Below, in pieces: positions 35,190 to 43,077 of a stretch of DNA of 64,000 bases (its first letter is position 1; the number at the start of each line of letters is the position of its first letter). The notes beneath the pieces were generated by a model, which was not told where the DNA came from, did no database searches, and worked only from the letters and a program-made list of their open reading frames with translations. Location: NCBI GenBank assembly GCA_035765635.1, contig DASTWZ010000003.1, positions 1 to 64,000 on the forward strand. The letters are read 5' to 3'. The position numbers were made by a program, and so were the translations under genes. Source of the stretch: EW11 sp035765635. Its GTDB lineage: Bacteria; Verrucomicrobiota; Verrucomicrobiia; Opitutales; Opitutaceae.

Positions 35190-35343
35190 CCCACGAATCA
35201 CACAAAGGATACGAAATCCATTTTCTGATTCTTCCCACGGAATACACGGAAAACACGGAATAAAAACCCATCCTTTCCGTGCCGTCCGCGTCTTCCGTGG
35301 GAAAATGGTATTCTGATTTCGTGTCCTTCGTGTGATTCGTGGG
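35190..35343. repeat. Repeat family A, full nested palindrome
   Basis: Outer arms: CCACGAATCACACAAAGG then ATACGAAATC at the left, pairing with GATTTCGTGTCCTTCGTG then TGATTCGTGG at the right. Inner arms: CCCACGGAATACACGGAAAA at 35234 pairs with TTCCGTGCCGTCCGCGTC then TTCCGTGGG. Both arms are built from 9-nt units of the form xCACGAAxx or xCACGGAAx. It occupies the whole gap between convergent genes and could fold as a two-step hairpin in either transcript. Confidence 0.92.
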
Positions 35344-35370
35344 CAAAATCGGTCACTGCTCCAACTCCGA

Positions 35371-36195
35371 TCAGCTCCAACGTTCGGCGGGCACGATGAC
35401 ATTCTTCTCGTCCTTCTTGCCGTAACGTTTTCCGAATTTTTGTATTAAAACTCCGAATACAAAAAGCGGATTCAACAGCAGATAGCGGCGCCACAAACGG
35501 AGCGGCTCGCGGCAAAGTCGGAAGAGCCACTCGAAGCCGAGTCGCTGCATCACGCGCGGCGCCATCGCCAGCCGCCGCGCGAGAAACGGAAACGCCGCGC
35601 CGACGGCGATCAGCGGCGCCCTGATGTATTCACGCATCTCATACACCCAGATTTCCTGGCGCGGACAGCCAAGTCCGCAGAACACGATATCCGGCTGAGC
35701 GCGGCGAATCGCTTCGGCGTCCTCCAGCCATTCCTGCTCCGTCGCGCGGCGAAAACGCGATGGCCGCAAGCCGACGATTTGGAGGTTCGGCATCTCTTTG
35801 CGAAGTTCGCGCGCCAGACTCGCCAGCGTCGCTTCGTCACTGCCGTAGAAAAACAACCGCAGCCCCTCCGAGGCCGCGCGGTAACAGAGTTGGTGCGTGA
35901 GAAACGGTCCATAGACGCGATCCGCGAGTCGCGCGCCATGCAGCCAGTTGAGAGCCCAGCGCACGGGTTGGCCATCCGGCGTGATCAAATCGAAGGTGTT
36001 CAGGCGCGCGCTGTGCGGCGGATGCATCGCCGCGGTCATCACGCCGTGCACTGCGAGCGCAGAGCAGCTGAAGGCGCGCTTGGCTTTCGCCGCCTCGACG
36101 ATCGTCTCCACCGCAGCGGCGTAGTTCGTCGCATGCACCGTGACTCCGAGAAGATTGTAGCCCGGTGCGGGCGGCATGATTTTAGAAAAGCTCAT
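35371..36195 (-). CDS. WecG/TagA/CpsF family glycosyltransferase
   Basis: This 274-aa GT26-type enzyme adds a hexosamine or hexose to a lipid-linked sugar during surface polysaccharide synthesis. Signatures: the substrate region LITPDGQPVRWALNWLHG, RLFFYGSDEATLASLARELR, and the C-terminal block PDIVFCGLGCPRQEIWVYEMR with VGAAFPFLARR and RLGFEWLFRLCREPLRLWRRY. The C-terminus is amphipathic and basic, fitting membrane-surface attachment. The start overlaps the preceding exonuclease gene by 14 bp; a second ATG at 36177 would avoid this. It fits the exopolysaccharide genes at 41-51 kb. Confidence 0.92.
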   Translation of the reverse strand: MSFSKIMPPAPGYNLLGVTVHATNYAAAVETIVEAAKAKRAFSCSALAVHGVMTAAMHPPHSARLNTFDLITPDGQPVRWALNWLHGARLADRVYGPFLTHQLCYRAASEGLRLFFYGSDEATLASLARELRKEMPNLQIVGLRPSRFRRATEQEWLEDAEAIRRAQPDIVFCGLGCPRQEIWVYEMREYIRAPLIAVGAAFPFLARRLAMAPRVMQRLGFEWLFRLCREPLRLWRRYLLLNPLFVFGVLIQKFGKRYGKKDEKNVIVPAERWS

Positions 36196-36862
36196 CCTGC
36201 TGCAACGAGGCGCGTTTTTGCGGATTCACCGTGCTCATCTGCAAGAGCCACGGCAACGTCATCTCGGCGAACTCCGGCCGGCGACCCAGGTTGAGCAGCA
36301 ACAACGCCGCGGCCAGCGCATCGAAGAGCGCCGCGTGATAATTGCGCCGGTTGGCGGGACAATGTTTCACCGCCAGGTCGACCAGCTCCGCTTCGAGTTG
36401 GAAAACAGAAACCAGCTCCTCCAACCGTCCCGAATTCAATGCCGGAAAAAACTGCGCATAAAGCCGCCCCGTATCGATCCACGGGCCCCAATCCAATGTG
36501 GTCGCGCCCTGCGCGGCACTCTGCGGCCGCGAAAAATCCCGCGATAGTCGCGGATAGGGCCAAACGGATTTGATCAAGCTGTTCTCCGCATGCGCATAGT
36601 GGGCGCCGAGCGGACCGGACTCGCGCAGCAGCGCGAATTTTTCGAAATCCTCCGCGAACGGCGCGCAGCGCCGCACGTCCGCCTCGGCGATCCCGTGCAG
36701 CGCTGTATCCGAACTTCGGAGACGTCCGATCGCGCCGCAGAGCCGTGTATCAGTGCCGCTGATACGCCCGTCGCGCAGTGTGACGACGCCGTATTCGAGA
36801 ATCCCCGACGTGAGGTTGCCCTCGAAGTCGATGAGATGAATGGTCGTGTCGGACCAGCGCAT
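36182..36862 (-). CDS. DEDD-type 3'-5' exonuclease (DnaQ-like)
   Basis: A 226-aa protein with ExoI DFEGN (HLIDFEGNLTSGILEYGVV), an ExoII-like YAHAENSLI, and ExoIII NYHAALFDALAAALL, giving the DEDDh pattern expected of DnaQ proofreading or RNase T-like nucleases. The start is put at ATG 36862 (MRWSDTTIHLIDFEG); an earlier GTG at 36943 adds 27 unremarkable residues. It overlaps the WecG-type gene at its 3' end, so the two are probably cotranscribed, although their functions do not suggest a link. Confidence 0.84.
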   Translation of the reverse strand: MRWSDTTIHLIDFEGNLTSGILEYGVVTLRDGRISGTDTRLCGAIGRLRSSDTALHGIAEADVRRCAPFAEDFEKFALLRESGPLGAHYAHAENSLIKSVWPYPRLSRDFSRPQSAAQGATTLDWGPWIDTGRLYAQFFPALNSGRLEELVSVFQLEAELVDLAVKHCPANRRNYHAALFDALAAALLLLNLGRRPEFAEMTLPWLLQMSTVNPQKRASLQQDELF

Positions 36863-36996
36863 GGGAAAAGTTCGAAACGACTCGGCCAAAGTTATCGAAC
36901 GAATTCCACCGTAAACTCGCCCAAACCATCGCTCGCCTTCCACCGGTCTCCCCGGCCATAGTTTCGCGCAACTGTTCCCCCCTTTTCCCTCGCACC

Positions 36997-37764
36997 ATGG
37001 ATCTTCAGCCGTACCGCAACTTCATCGTCGAACTGGCCGAAAAGAGCGGTGATTTCATCCGCCCGTATTTCGCGAATCACGATCTGGCCGTGGAGACGAA
37101 AGCCGATGCCAGCCCCGTCACCGTGGCCGATCGCGGCGCCGAGGAGTTGTTGCGCAAGCTCATCGCGCAGCGGTTTCCCGAACATGGCGTGATCGGCGAA
37201 GAACATGGCAACCATCGCGCCGATGCGGAGTTTGTCTGGGTGCTGGATCCGATCGACGGCACGAAATCTTTCATGTCGGCCTGTCCGCTTTTCGGCACGC
37301 TGATCGCCCTGATGCACCGGGGCCAACCGATCCTCGGCGCGATTCATCAACCGATCTTGCGCCAGTTGATGATCGGCGACGGCCGCACGACCGAACTCAA
37401 TGGCCAGCGCGTGCGTATCCGCGAAAGCACGACAAAGCTCGCCGATGCGACGCTGCTCACCAGCGACACGTTGAACCTCGGAAAATACCAAAACGCGGCG
37501 GCCAGTGATCGCCTAACCCGTGCCGTGAAACTTTATCGCACCTGGGGCGATTGCTATGGCTACCTGCTGCTCGCAAGCGGCTGGGCCGACATCATGATCG
37601 ATCCGATCATGAATCCGTGGGACATCGCCGCCCTCGTCCCGATCGTCCGCGGAGCCGGCGGTGTCATCACCGATTGGCGCGGCCAGGACCCCGTGAACGC
37701 CGACTCCATCGTCGCCGCCACGCCAGCTCTCCACGCCGAGGTGATCCGCGTGCTCGGCAGCTGA
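36997..37764 (+). CDS. hisN: Inositol-monophosphatase-fold histidinol-phosphatase
   Basis: A 255-aa Mg-dependent phosphatase. Metal motifs: VIGEEHG (Glu), WVLDPIDGTKSFM (DPxDGT) and the C-terminal PIMNPWDIAALVPIVRGAGG. The segment WGDCYGYLLLASGWADIMID is characteristic of the HisN-type histidinol-phosphatase branch rather than SuhB or CysQ. It converts L-histidinol phosphate to histidinol. No other his genes are nearby. A family B repeat begins directly after the stop codon. Confidence 0.87.
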   Translation: MDLQPYRNFIVELAEKSGDFIRPYFANHDLAVETKADASPVTVADRGAEELLRKLIAQRFPEHGVIGEEHGNHRADAEFVWVLDPIDGTKSFMSACPLFGTLIALMHRGQPILGAIHQPILRQLMIGDGRTTELNGQRVRIRESTTKLADATLLTSDTLNLGKYQNAAASDRLTRAVKLYRTWGDCYGYLLLASGWADIMIDPIMNPWDIAALVPIVRGAGGVITDWRGQDPVNADSIVAATPALHAEVIRVLGS

Positions 37765-37972
37765 TTTTTTTAGCCGCAAGGAGGCACAAGAAGAGCAAAG
37801 AGGATTCGAGGCCCGCTACGTTTCTCAGACATCCCTTTCTCGGCCTCGGATTGTATTTTGGTTTGTAGCTCCAAACCAATATCTCGATCCGCTTGGAGGA
37901 AATGGCTGTTTGAGTACCTCAGCCGCCAAAAATTCTCTTTGCGTCCGTCTTGTACCTCTTTGCGGCCAAAAA
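37765..37972. repeat. Repeat family B, ~208-bp nested palindrome, copy 1
   Basis: The outer left arm (TTTTTTTAGCCGCAAGGAGG, then CACAAGAAGAGCAAAGAGG) pairs with the outer right arm (CTCTTTGCGTCCGTCTTGTA, then CCTCTTTGCGGCCAAAAAT). The centre is TTTTGGTTTG-TAGCT-CCAAACCAAT. It lies between the convergent hisN and DUF2059 genes. It has the same orientation and order of blocks as copy 2 at 39.2 kb. Confidence 0.9.
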
Positions 37973-37985
37973 TAAAAACGTCGCT

Positions 37986-38720
37986 CTACTTTTTCGCGGC
38001 GGGCTTTTGGTGGCTCTGCATGAACTCCTGCTGGATCTGCTGAATCCGCGGAACAGCGGCCATCATGCGCGGCATGATGATGTTCATCATCCGCTGCTGC
38101 ATCTCGGGCTCCTTGTCGATCAGCGCCTGACCGGCGGCGGTCCCGTAAAAATCGCTCATGCTCCGCAGTTCGTCTTTCGTGAAGAGCTCGGCGTACATTT
38201 TCGTCATGTCCTGCTTGAGGTCCTCGGGCTTGAGCTCGGACCAAAGCGCTTCGGTCAACTTCGCCTGCAGTTCTTCCGCGTCTTTTTGCGGGATGTCGGC
38301 GCCGAGAGGTCCGAGCATTTGTTTCGCCGCCGCATTCATCGCCTTCTTTTGCTGGTCGATGAGTTTCCCCATCATCTGCTCGAAGCGAAGTTTCGTCATC
38401 ACTTCGTTCGCGTCGGCGATCGTCGCTTTTGTATTCAGAGTTTGGACACTGCCGCCGGCGATGGGCAGGCGGAAAGTCTGTCCGTCGCGCGCGAGGATCA
38501 AGGTCTGCGTCGTGTCCTCAAAACTCTGCAACGTGTAGCCCTCGAATTGCTGTCCGATCTGCAGCCACGCGCTGCGCGCGCCGCCGTCGCTAGCGACGCC
38601 GAAACGCTTCTCTTTGCCCATCGAGAGCACGGCGTTGAACGTGATTGGAAGTTCGTCGGCCGCAAAAGCCGCCGATGCGATAGCGAGCAGCAACCCACCG
38701 AAAAGCGCCCGAAATTTCAT
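37986..38720 (-). CDS. Exported DUF2059 domain protein
   Basis: A 244-aa protein with a signal peptide (MKFRALFGGLLLAIASAAFA) and a first ~85-residue strand-rich part. It then has a helical DUF2059 domain (VMTKLRFEQMMGKLIDQQKK, DMTKMYAELFTKDELRSMSD, FYGTAAGQALIDKEPEMQQ). The C-terminal region is Met/Gln rich (MNIIMPRMMAAVPRIQQIQQ). Such proteins are periplasmic and of unknown function. It is transcribed with queF upstream and ends at a family B repeat. Confidence 0.87.
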   Translation of the reverse strand: MKFRALFGGLLLAIASAAFAADELPITFNAVLSMGKEKRFGVASDGGARSAWLQIGQQFEGYTLQSFEDTTQTLILARDGQTFRLPIAGGSVQTLNTKATIADANEVMTKLRFEQMMGKLIDQQKKAMNAAAKQMLGPLGADIPQKDAEELQAKLTEALWSELKPEDLKQDMTKMYAELFTKDELRSMSDFYGTAAGQALIDKEPEMQQRMMNIIMPRMMAAVPRIQQIQQEFMQSHQKPAAKK

Positions 38721-38799
38721 GAGGTTGAACCTACGAGCGAGCGACGCGCGGGCAAGCTCAGCGGATTCCCGCCGCGAGTCGCTCGCGAGTTGCCCCGCC

Positions 38800-39159
38800 C
38801 TACCGCTTCTTTTTGCCAGACCACTCCGCGGTGATCACCGAACTGAATCCGCCGCGAGCTTTCCAGTTCGCCACAATGGTCAGGCTGCGCGGCTTGAGCG
38901 CGGCTCCGAGATCGTCGCAAATCTTGTTGGTGGCCGCCTCGAAGAAGATGCCCTCGTTGCGGAACGCGTGGAAAAACAGCTTCAACGACTTCAGCTCCAC
39001 GCACACTTTGTCCGGCACATAGCGCACTGTAATGTCGGCGAAATCCGGATGCCCCGTCATCGGGCAAACCGAAGTAAATTCATGATGCGTATGCTCGATC
39101 AGGTAATCGCGATGCGGCGCAGGATTCGTGAAGGTCTCGAGAATTTTTGGGTCCACCAT
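38800..39159 (-). CDS. queF: NADPH-dependent 7-cyano-7-deazaguanine reductase, QueF
   Basis: This 119-aa enzyme reduces preQ0 to preQ1 in queuosine synthesis and is of the short (type I) QueF form. Key features: ETFTNPAPHRDYLIEH, the thioimide-forming Cys C32 in FTSVCPMTGHPDFADI, SLKLFFHAFRNEGIFFE (NADPH-side motif and the conserved Glu) and TIVANWKARGGF. The start is ATG 39159 (MVDPKILETF). No queC, queD or queE is present nearby. The pair queF-DUF2059 is flanked by two copies of repeat family B. Confidence 0.93.
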   Translation of the reverse strand: MVDPKILETFTNPAPHRDYLIEHTHHEFTSVCPMTGHPDFADITVRYVPDKVCVELKSLKLFFHAFRNEGIFFEAATNKICDDLGAALKPRSLTIVANWKARGGFSSVITAEWSGKKKR

Positions 39160-39210
39160 ATTTAATCCGTCACGCTGTAGCCTTCGCTGCCGTGGCTTCA
39201 AGCCTCGGAA

Positions 39211-39417
39211 TTTTTTAGCCGCAAAGAGGCTCAAGAAGCGCAAAGAGGATTCTGGGTAAGCCGAGGAATTCAAACATCCGAATCCGTTCAGCGGATCGAG
39301 GTATTGGTTTGGAGCTCCAAACCAATACATCCGCGGCTGGGCAGAGGATGTTTGAGTATCTTCAGCCAACCAAAATCCCCTTTTTGCGTTTTTTTGCGCC
39401 TCTTCGCGGCCAAAAAA
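39211..39417. repeat. Repeat family B, ~207-bp nested palindrome, copy 2
   Basis: Outer left (TTTTTTAGCCGCAAAGAGGC, TCAAGAAGCGCAAAGAGGAT) pairs with outer right (CCTTTTTGCG, TTTTTTTGCGCCTCTTCG, CGGCCAAAAAA). A mid arm is AAACATCC / GGATGTTT. The centre (39301-39328) is a perfect 28-bp palindrome, GTATTGGTTTGGAG plus its complement. It abuts the stop codon of the RNase Y gene and lies upstream of queF. Confidence 0.93.
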
Positions 39418-41034
39418 TCACGTCGCTGTTTCCGTAAAACGGCTTTCGCGGATCACGGTGATCTTGATCGTGCTCGGGTACTGAAGTTCTTCTTCGATGC
39501 GGCGGCGCAACGTTTTCGCCAGCTCGCGGGCTTTTTCGTCGGTGACTTGCTGCGGCGAGACCACGACACGGATTTCGCGGCCAGCCTGAATCGCATAGGC
39601 TTGCTGCACGCCCTCCAGCGAAACGGCCAGTTTCTCCAAGCGATCGAGCCGCTGAATATAACTCGTCATCGATTCCGCACGCGCGCCCGGCCGCACCGCC
39701 GAAACCGTGTCGGCCAAAATCACCAACCCGGCGTAAACTGTTTCCGGCCGAACTTCCTCGTGATGCGCGGCCACCGCATTCACCACGATCGGCGTCTCGC
39801 CATGGCGCTTGATGAAATCCGCGCCGATCAGCGCGTGACTGCCTTCATAATCCGCGTCGACCGCCTTGCCGATGTCGTGAAGCAGGCCGGCGCGTTTTGC
39901 CACATTCGGATCGAGCCCGATCTCGCTCGCCAACATCGAACAGAGCGAGCCGACCTCGACGGAGTGATCGAGCACGTTCTGCGTGTACGAAAAACGATAT
40001 TTGAGGCGGCCGAGCAGCTTGATGATTTCGGGATGAAGCCCATTTACCGCGAGCCGCTGCACGGCCTCTTCGCCGGCTTGCACGACGTTCAACTCCACCT
40101 CCTCGCGAGCGCGGTTGACGAATTCCTCGATGCTCGCCGGATGAATGCGCCCATCCTTGACCAAACCTTCGAGCGCCACCCGGGCGATCTCGCGGCGAAC
40201 CGGATCGAAGGATGAAATCAGCACCATTTGCGGAGTCTCATCGATCAACAGCGTCACGCCCGTCGATGCTTCGAACGCTTTGATGTTGCGCCCCTCGCGA
40301 CCGATGATGCGGCCCTTCATCTCCTCGCTGGGGAGGTGCACAATCGTCGCCGTGATGTCGTTGTTCGGCTTCGACGCGAGTCGCTGCATCGCCGTGATGA
40401 GGATGCGCTTCGCCTCGCTCTGCAGCTCCTGCTCGGACTTCTCGAGCGTTTCTTTTTTCAGGGCGCGCAACTCGTCGTTGCACTCGAGGAGCACTTCCTC
40501 GCGCAGGGTTTTTTTGATTTCCTCCGCGTCCATCTGCGACACGCCCTCGAGGCGTTTGCGCAGGCTCTTCGACAACGCGCGGATCGCGTCGCGCGCTTGT
40601 TTGATCGCGGCGTTTTCGCGCGAAAGACGCTCCTGCTTTTGCTCCAACTGATAATCGAGCAGGGCGAGCGACTCTTCATGCGCGCGAATTTCGCGCAGCT
40701 TGATATCGGTTTCGATTTCGCGCCGGTCGAACTCGCGATTGATCTCCGCGCGGTGCGTTTGAATCTCCTCTTCCGCCTTTTGCCGAATCTCCTGAGCGGC
40801 CACCGCAGCTTCGCGGCGCGCGACCTCGATCAGTTGTTGGGCCTGCAGTTCAGCATTCTTGCGCGCATACCGCGTGAGCAGCCAAACCACCGAAAAACCG
40901 AGCAACAACCCCACGGCCAATGACGCAGCCAGCGACCATACGCCAGGGTCGCTTGCAGCAATCAGAAACGCAAAGTCGGCTGCGCAGGCTGATCTCAAGA
41001 GCGGGCAAAGTAGGAAGCCGTGAACAAGTTTCAA
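39418..41034 (-). CDS. rny: Ribonuclease Y
   Basis: This is a 538-aa membrane-anchored endoribonuclease that initiates mRNA decay. The order is: N-terminal transmembrane helix (~residues 28-55, VWSLAASLAVGLLLGFSVVW), a long Glu/Arg-rich coiled coil (~60-210), a KH domain with the GREGRN loop (GRIIGREGRNIKAFEASTGV), and an HD domain with RAGLLHDIGKAVD and VAAHHEEVRP. Length and order match RNase Y. The start is probably TTG at 41034; no ATG occurs at the right place. It begins 6 bp after the exosortase stop, so the two are cotranscribed. Confidence 0.94.
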   Translation of the reverse strand: MKLVHGFLLCPLLRSACAADFAFLIAASDPGVWSLAASLAVGLLLGFSVVWLLTRYARKNAELQAQQLIEVARREAAVAAQEIRQKAEEEIQTHRAEINREFDRREIETDIKLREIRAHEESLALLDYQLEQKQERLSRENAAIKQARDAIRALSKSLRKRLEGVSQMDAEEIKKTLREEVLLECNDELRALKKETLEKSEQELQSEAKRILITAMQRLASKPNNDITATIVHLPSEEMKGRIIGREGRNIKAFEASTGVTLLIDETPQMVLISSFDPVRREIARVALEGLVKDGRIHPASIEEFVNRAREEVELNVVQAGEEAVQRLAVNGLHPEIIKLLGRLKYRFSYTQNVLDHSVEVGSLCSMLASEIGLDPNVAKRAGLLHDIGKAVDADYEGSHALIGADFIKRHGETPIVVNAVAAHHEEVRPETVYAGLVILADTVSAVRPGARAESMTSYIQRLDRLEKLAVSLEGVQQAYAIQAGREIRVVVSPQQVTDEKARELAKTLRRRIEEELQYPSTIKITVIRESRFTETAT

Positions 41035-41040
41035 TCTTTC

Positions 41041-43077
41041 TCAAGGACTCGCCGAAAAATCTCCCTCTTCCGCCCCGGCCTTGAGCTCCCGCCAGACCGC
41101 GGGAAACACCTCTTCCATCCTCGCTTTCGCCGCGCTTTCTCCGTCCTCGGCCCGCGTTTGCACGACAATATACGCCCAGCGGTCTCCCCGCAGACGGCGC
41201 AGCCGGGCCAGGCTGCTCTGCCAAACCATTTCGGCGTGCGAGGCGACCACGCGATCGGGTCCGACAAAGCAGTACGCGAGCAGCGACCGCACGCGCGCCG
41301 AGCCGCCATCGGCCCGCGGCAGATCCTTTTCAATATGGAGCAGCGTCACGGGCAGCGCGGCCGGCGTCGCACCATTCGATGCGCCGGCCGGTTGCGAGGG
41401 CAGCGTTCCTCGCGTTTCGCTCACCGTCCGCCAGCCCTGTCCAACGAGGCACAATTCCGGCCGGTGAATCGACGTGCGATCGCGTCCACTCAACACCACC
41501 GAAACAAAGACCTGCGACCCATCGCGCGTCGCCACGTAGTTCTTTCGTGAATACCCGGTGTCTGGCGGCAGGACCGAGCGTTCGATCGGCGTGACTTCAG
41601 CGCCCTGGCCAATCCATTTCGTGCCGAGAAACGCGGGGAGTTCGATCGGATCGACGCCGTTCGCCGCCAAACGCACCCCCGCGCGCGGATCCGGCAGCCG
41701 CTGGTCGAGCGCGCGGCACGCCAGCGCGCCGCACGTCGCGAGCGCGCAGATGCCGAGCGTCGCGACGGCCAATCGCCGCAGAGAAAATGCACGGGACCGG
41801 GAGTCCAGCCCTCCCGCATACACTCCGTCCGAAGTGGCCGCGTTTTCCAAACGCGGAGGGGCAGCGATGTCGCTGCCGCGTTTGGCAAATACAGCTATTT
41901 CGGACGGGACGCGGGCGCCACGCTCGCGAGGGAATTTTTCCGTCGCGCTATTTTCCTTGGGTTTCAGCCAACGGGCACACGCAAGCAGCAGTCCGAAAAC
42001 GATCAAGTAAACCGCCCAGCCCGACCACGCGTGAATTCGCTCTCCGGCGGACTGCCGGCCGATCTGCGCAGCAAAAACGATGGCGAGGATGCGCAATAAA
42101 TTTCCCAGCAGTGCACTCGGCACGACCAGCGCAACCAGCGCGACGCGCCGCCAAAAACCGCGCAAACGCACGTATCCAATAATCCACGACAACGCCACGA
42201 ACGCGACCAACGACCGAATACCCGAACACGCCGCCGCCACATCGTACTGGTATTTCCCTTCGGGCGAAAAAAGCTGCGTACCGCTTCGAATGATCGGCAG
42301 ATGCATCGCATGCACGACCCACTCGGCCGTCTGACTCACCCCGAGCCGCAAATAAAACCCGAGCGGCTGGAGAAAGCTGAAAGGAATCGCGAGCAGCACG
42401 AAGAAAAGCGGGAAACGCGCCGCGCGTTCCCAATGCGGTCCGCAAAAAAGCCGGAGCAGGCCGTCAACGCAGAGCAACAGCGCGACGATCGACAACCGCG
42501 TCTGCTGCATGCCAAACGCCAGCACATGCAACGCGAGCCCGAGCGCCACGATCGCAAGGCCCGGAATTAATTTCCGGCCCGAATGGCTGCCGGCCTCCGA
42601 GGTAGGGCGAGCCGTCCCTGGCGAGCCGCTTTGGGCGTGGCTCACCTCGGAAGTTAGGCCGCGCGATTGCGGCTCGCCTGTGACGGTGTCTAATGTCGCC
42701 TTCGGCTCGGTACGCCCTACCCACCGAGGCTGGACATGCCCCTGAGGTTCGGCGTGCCCTTGAGGCCGGGCGTGCGTGCTTTCATCACTTCGCATTCCTG
42801 ATTCTTCAGCGCCGGCGCTCGCCTGCCGCAGATTTCGCCAAAACAACCATAGCGCCGCCAGCACGACGAGGATCCCGTGCTGCGTTTCCGCGGCGGGATC
42901 GAGCCATTGCGCACCCCACCAATGAAACAAGGACTTGGAATGAATGTAGCCCAGCGCCGCATTCCCAAAGTATTGAAAAACCAAATACAGCGCGCCGCCC
43001 GAGACCAACAGCGCCGCCCCTAACGCCACTCCTGCGCCACGCCGGAAATTTGCGTTGTTGTGCCCCATCCCACTCAT
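41041..43077 (-). CDS. Exosortase fused to an EpsI domain
   Basis: This 678-aa membrane cysteine transpeptidase would process PEP-CTERM-type proteins. The exosortase core is at residues ~10-370 with about 8 helices. Catalytic Cys C284 is in AAACSGIRSLVAF, Arg R329 in LLGNLLRI, and His H349 in GERIHAWSGW. After a helix (~435-455) an EpsI domain follows (~455-678) with the IHRPELCLVGQGWR motif. Two hydrophilic segments, residues ~116-161 and ~391-418, are encoded by palindromic DNA resembling intergenic repeats. ATG 43077 overlaps the GT4 stop by 4 bp. A substrate-type protein is encoded at 8.7-9.6 kb. Confidence 0.93.
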   Translation of the reverse strand: MSGMGHNNANFRRGAGVALGAALLVSGGALYLVFQYFGNAALGYIHSKSLFHWWGAQWLDPAAETQHGILVVLAALWLFWRNLRQASAGAEESGMRSDESTHARPQGHAEPQGHVQPRWVGRTEPKATLDTVTGEPQSRGLTSEVSHAQSGSPGTARPTSEAGSHSGRKLIPGLAIVALGLALHVLAFGMQQTRLSIVALLLCVDGLLRLFCGPHWERAARFPLFFVLLAIPFSFLQPLGFYLRLGVSQTAEWVVHAMHLPIIRSGTQLFSPEGKYQYDVAAACSGIRSLVAFVALSWIIGYVRLRGFWRRVALVALVVPSALLGNLLRILAIVFAAQIGRQSAGERIHAWSGWAVYLIVFGLLLACARWLKPKENSATEKFPRERGARVPSEIAVFAKRGSDIAAPPRLENAATSDGVYAGGLDSRSRAFSLRRLAVATLGICALATCGALACRALDQRLPDPRAGVRLAANGVDPIELPAFLGTKWIGQGAEVTPIERSVLPPDTGYSRKNYVATRDGSQVFVSVVLSGRDRTSIHRPELCLVGQGWRTVSETRGTLPSQPAGASNGATPAALPVTLLHIEKDLPRADGGSARVRSLLAYCFVGPDRVVASHAEMVWQSSLARLRRLRGDRWAYIVVQTRAEDGESAAKARMEEVFPAVWRELKAGAEEGDFSASP
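41825..41907. repeat. Palindromic element inside the exosortase gene (insert E)
   Basis: Outer arms are CCGTCCGAA and TTCGGACGG; middle arms are CCGCGTTTTCC/AAACGCGG and CCGCGTTTGG; the central hairpin is GCAGCGATGTCGCTGC. The reading frame stays open and codes for residues ~391-418, between the last exosortase helix and the EpsI helix. A nearby GGGAGTCCAGCCCTCCC motif (41799-41815) extends the palindrome-rich stretch. Confidence 0.82.
42597..42732. repeat. Family D palindrome inside the exosortase gene
   Basis: CCGAGGTAGGGCGAGCCG at the left pairs with CGGCTCGGTACGCCCTACCC and CCGAGG at the right. Inner blocks GCGTGGCTCACCTC and GCGGCTCGCC also appear in the intergenic copy at 19820-19899 (AGGTGAGACC, GAGCCACGC, CGGCTCGCC, CGCCCTACCCA). 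It encodes a Ser/Thr/Pro/Gly-rich loop at residues ~116-161 without breaking the frame. Confidence 0.84.

Noticed and set aside
35190..35343. CACGAA repeats as a CRISPR array
   Set aside because: The units are contiguous 9-mers arranged as inverted arms, without spacers of constant length or cas genes.
37765..39417. Family B repeats as ends of an insertion sequence
   Set aside because: No transposase lies between the copies; the enclosed genes are queF and a DUF2059 protein, and each copy is itself palindromic.
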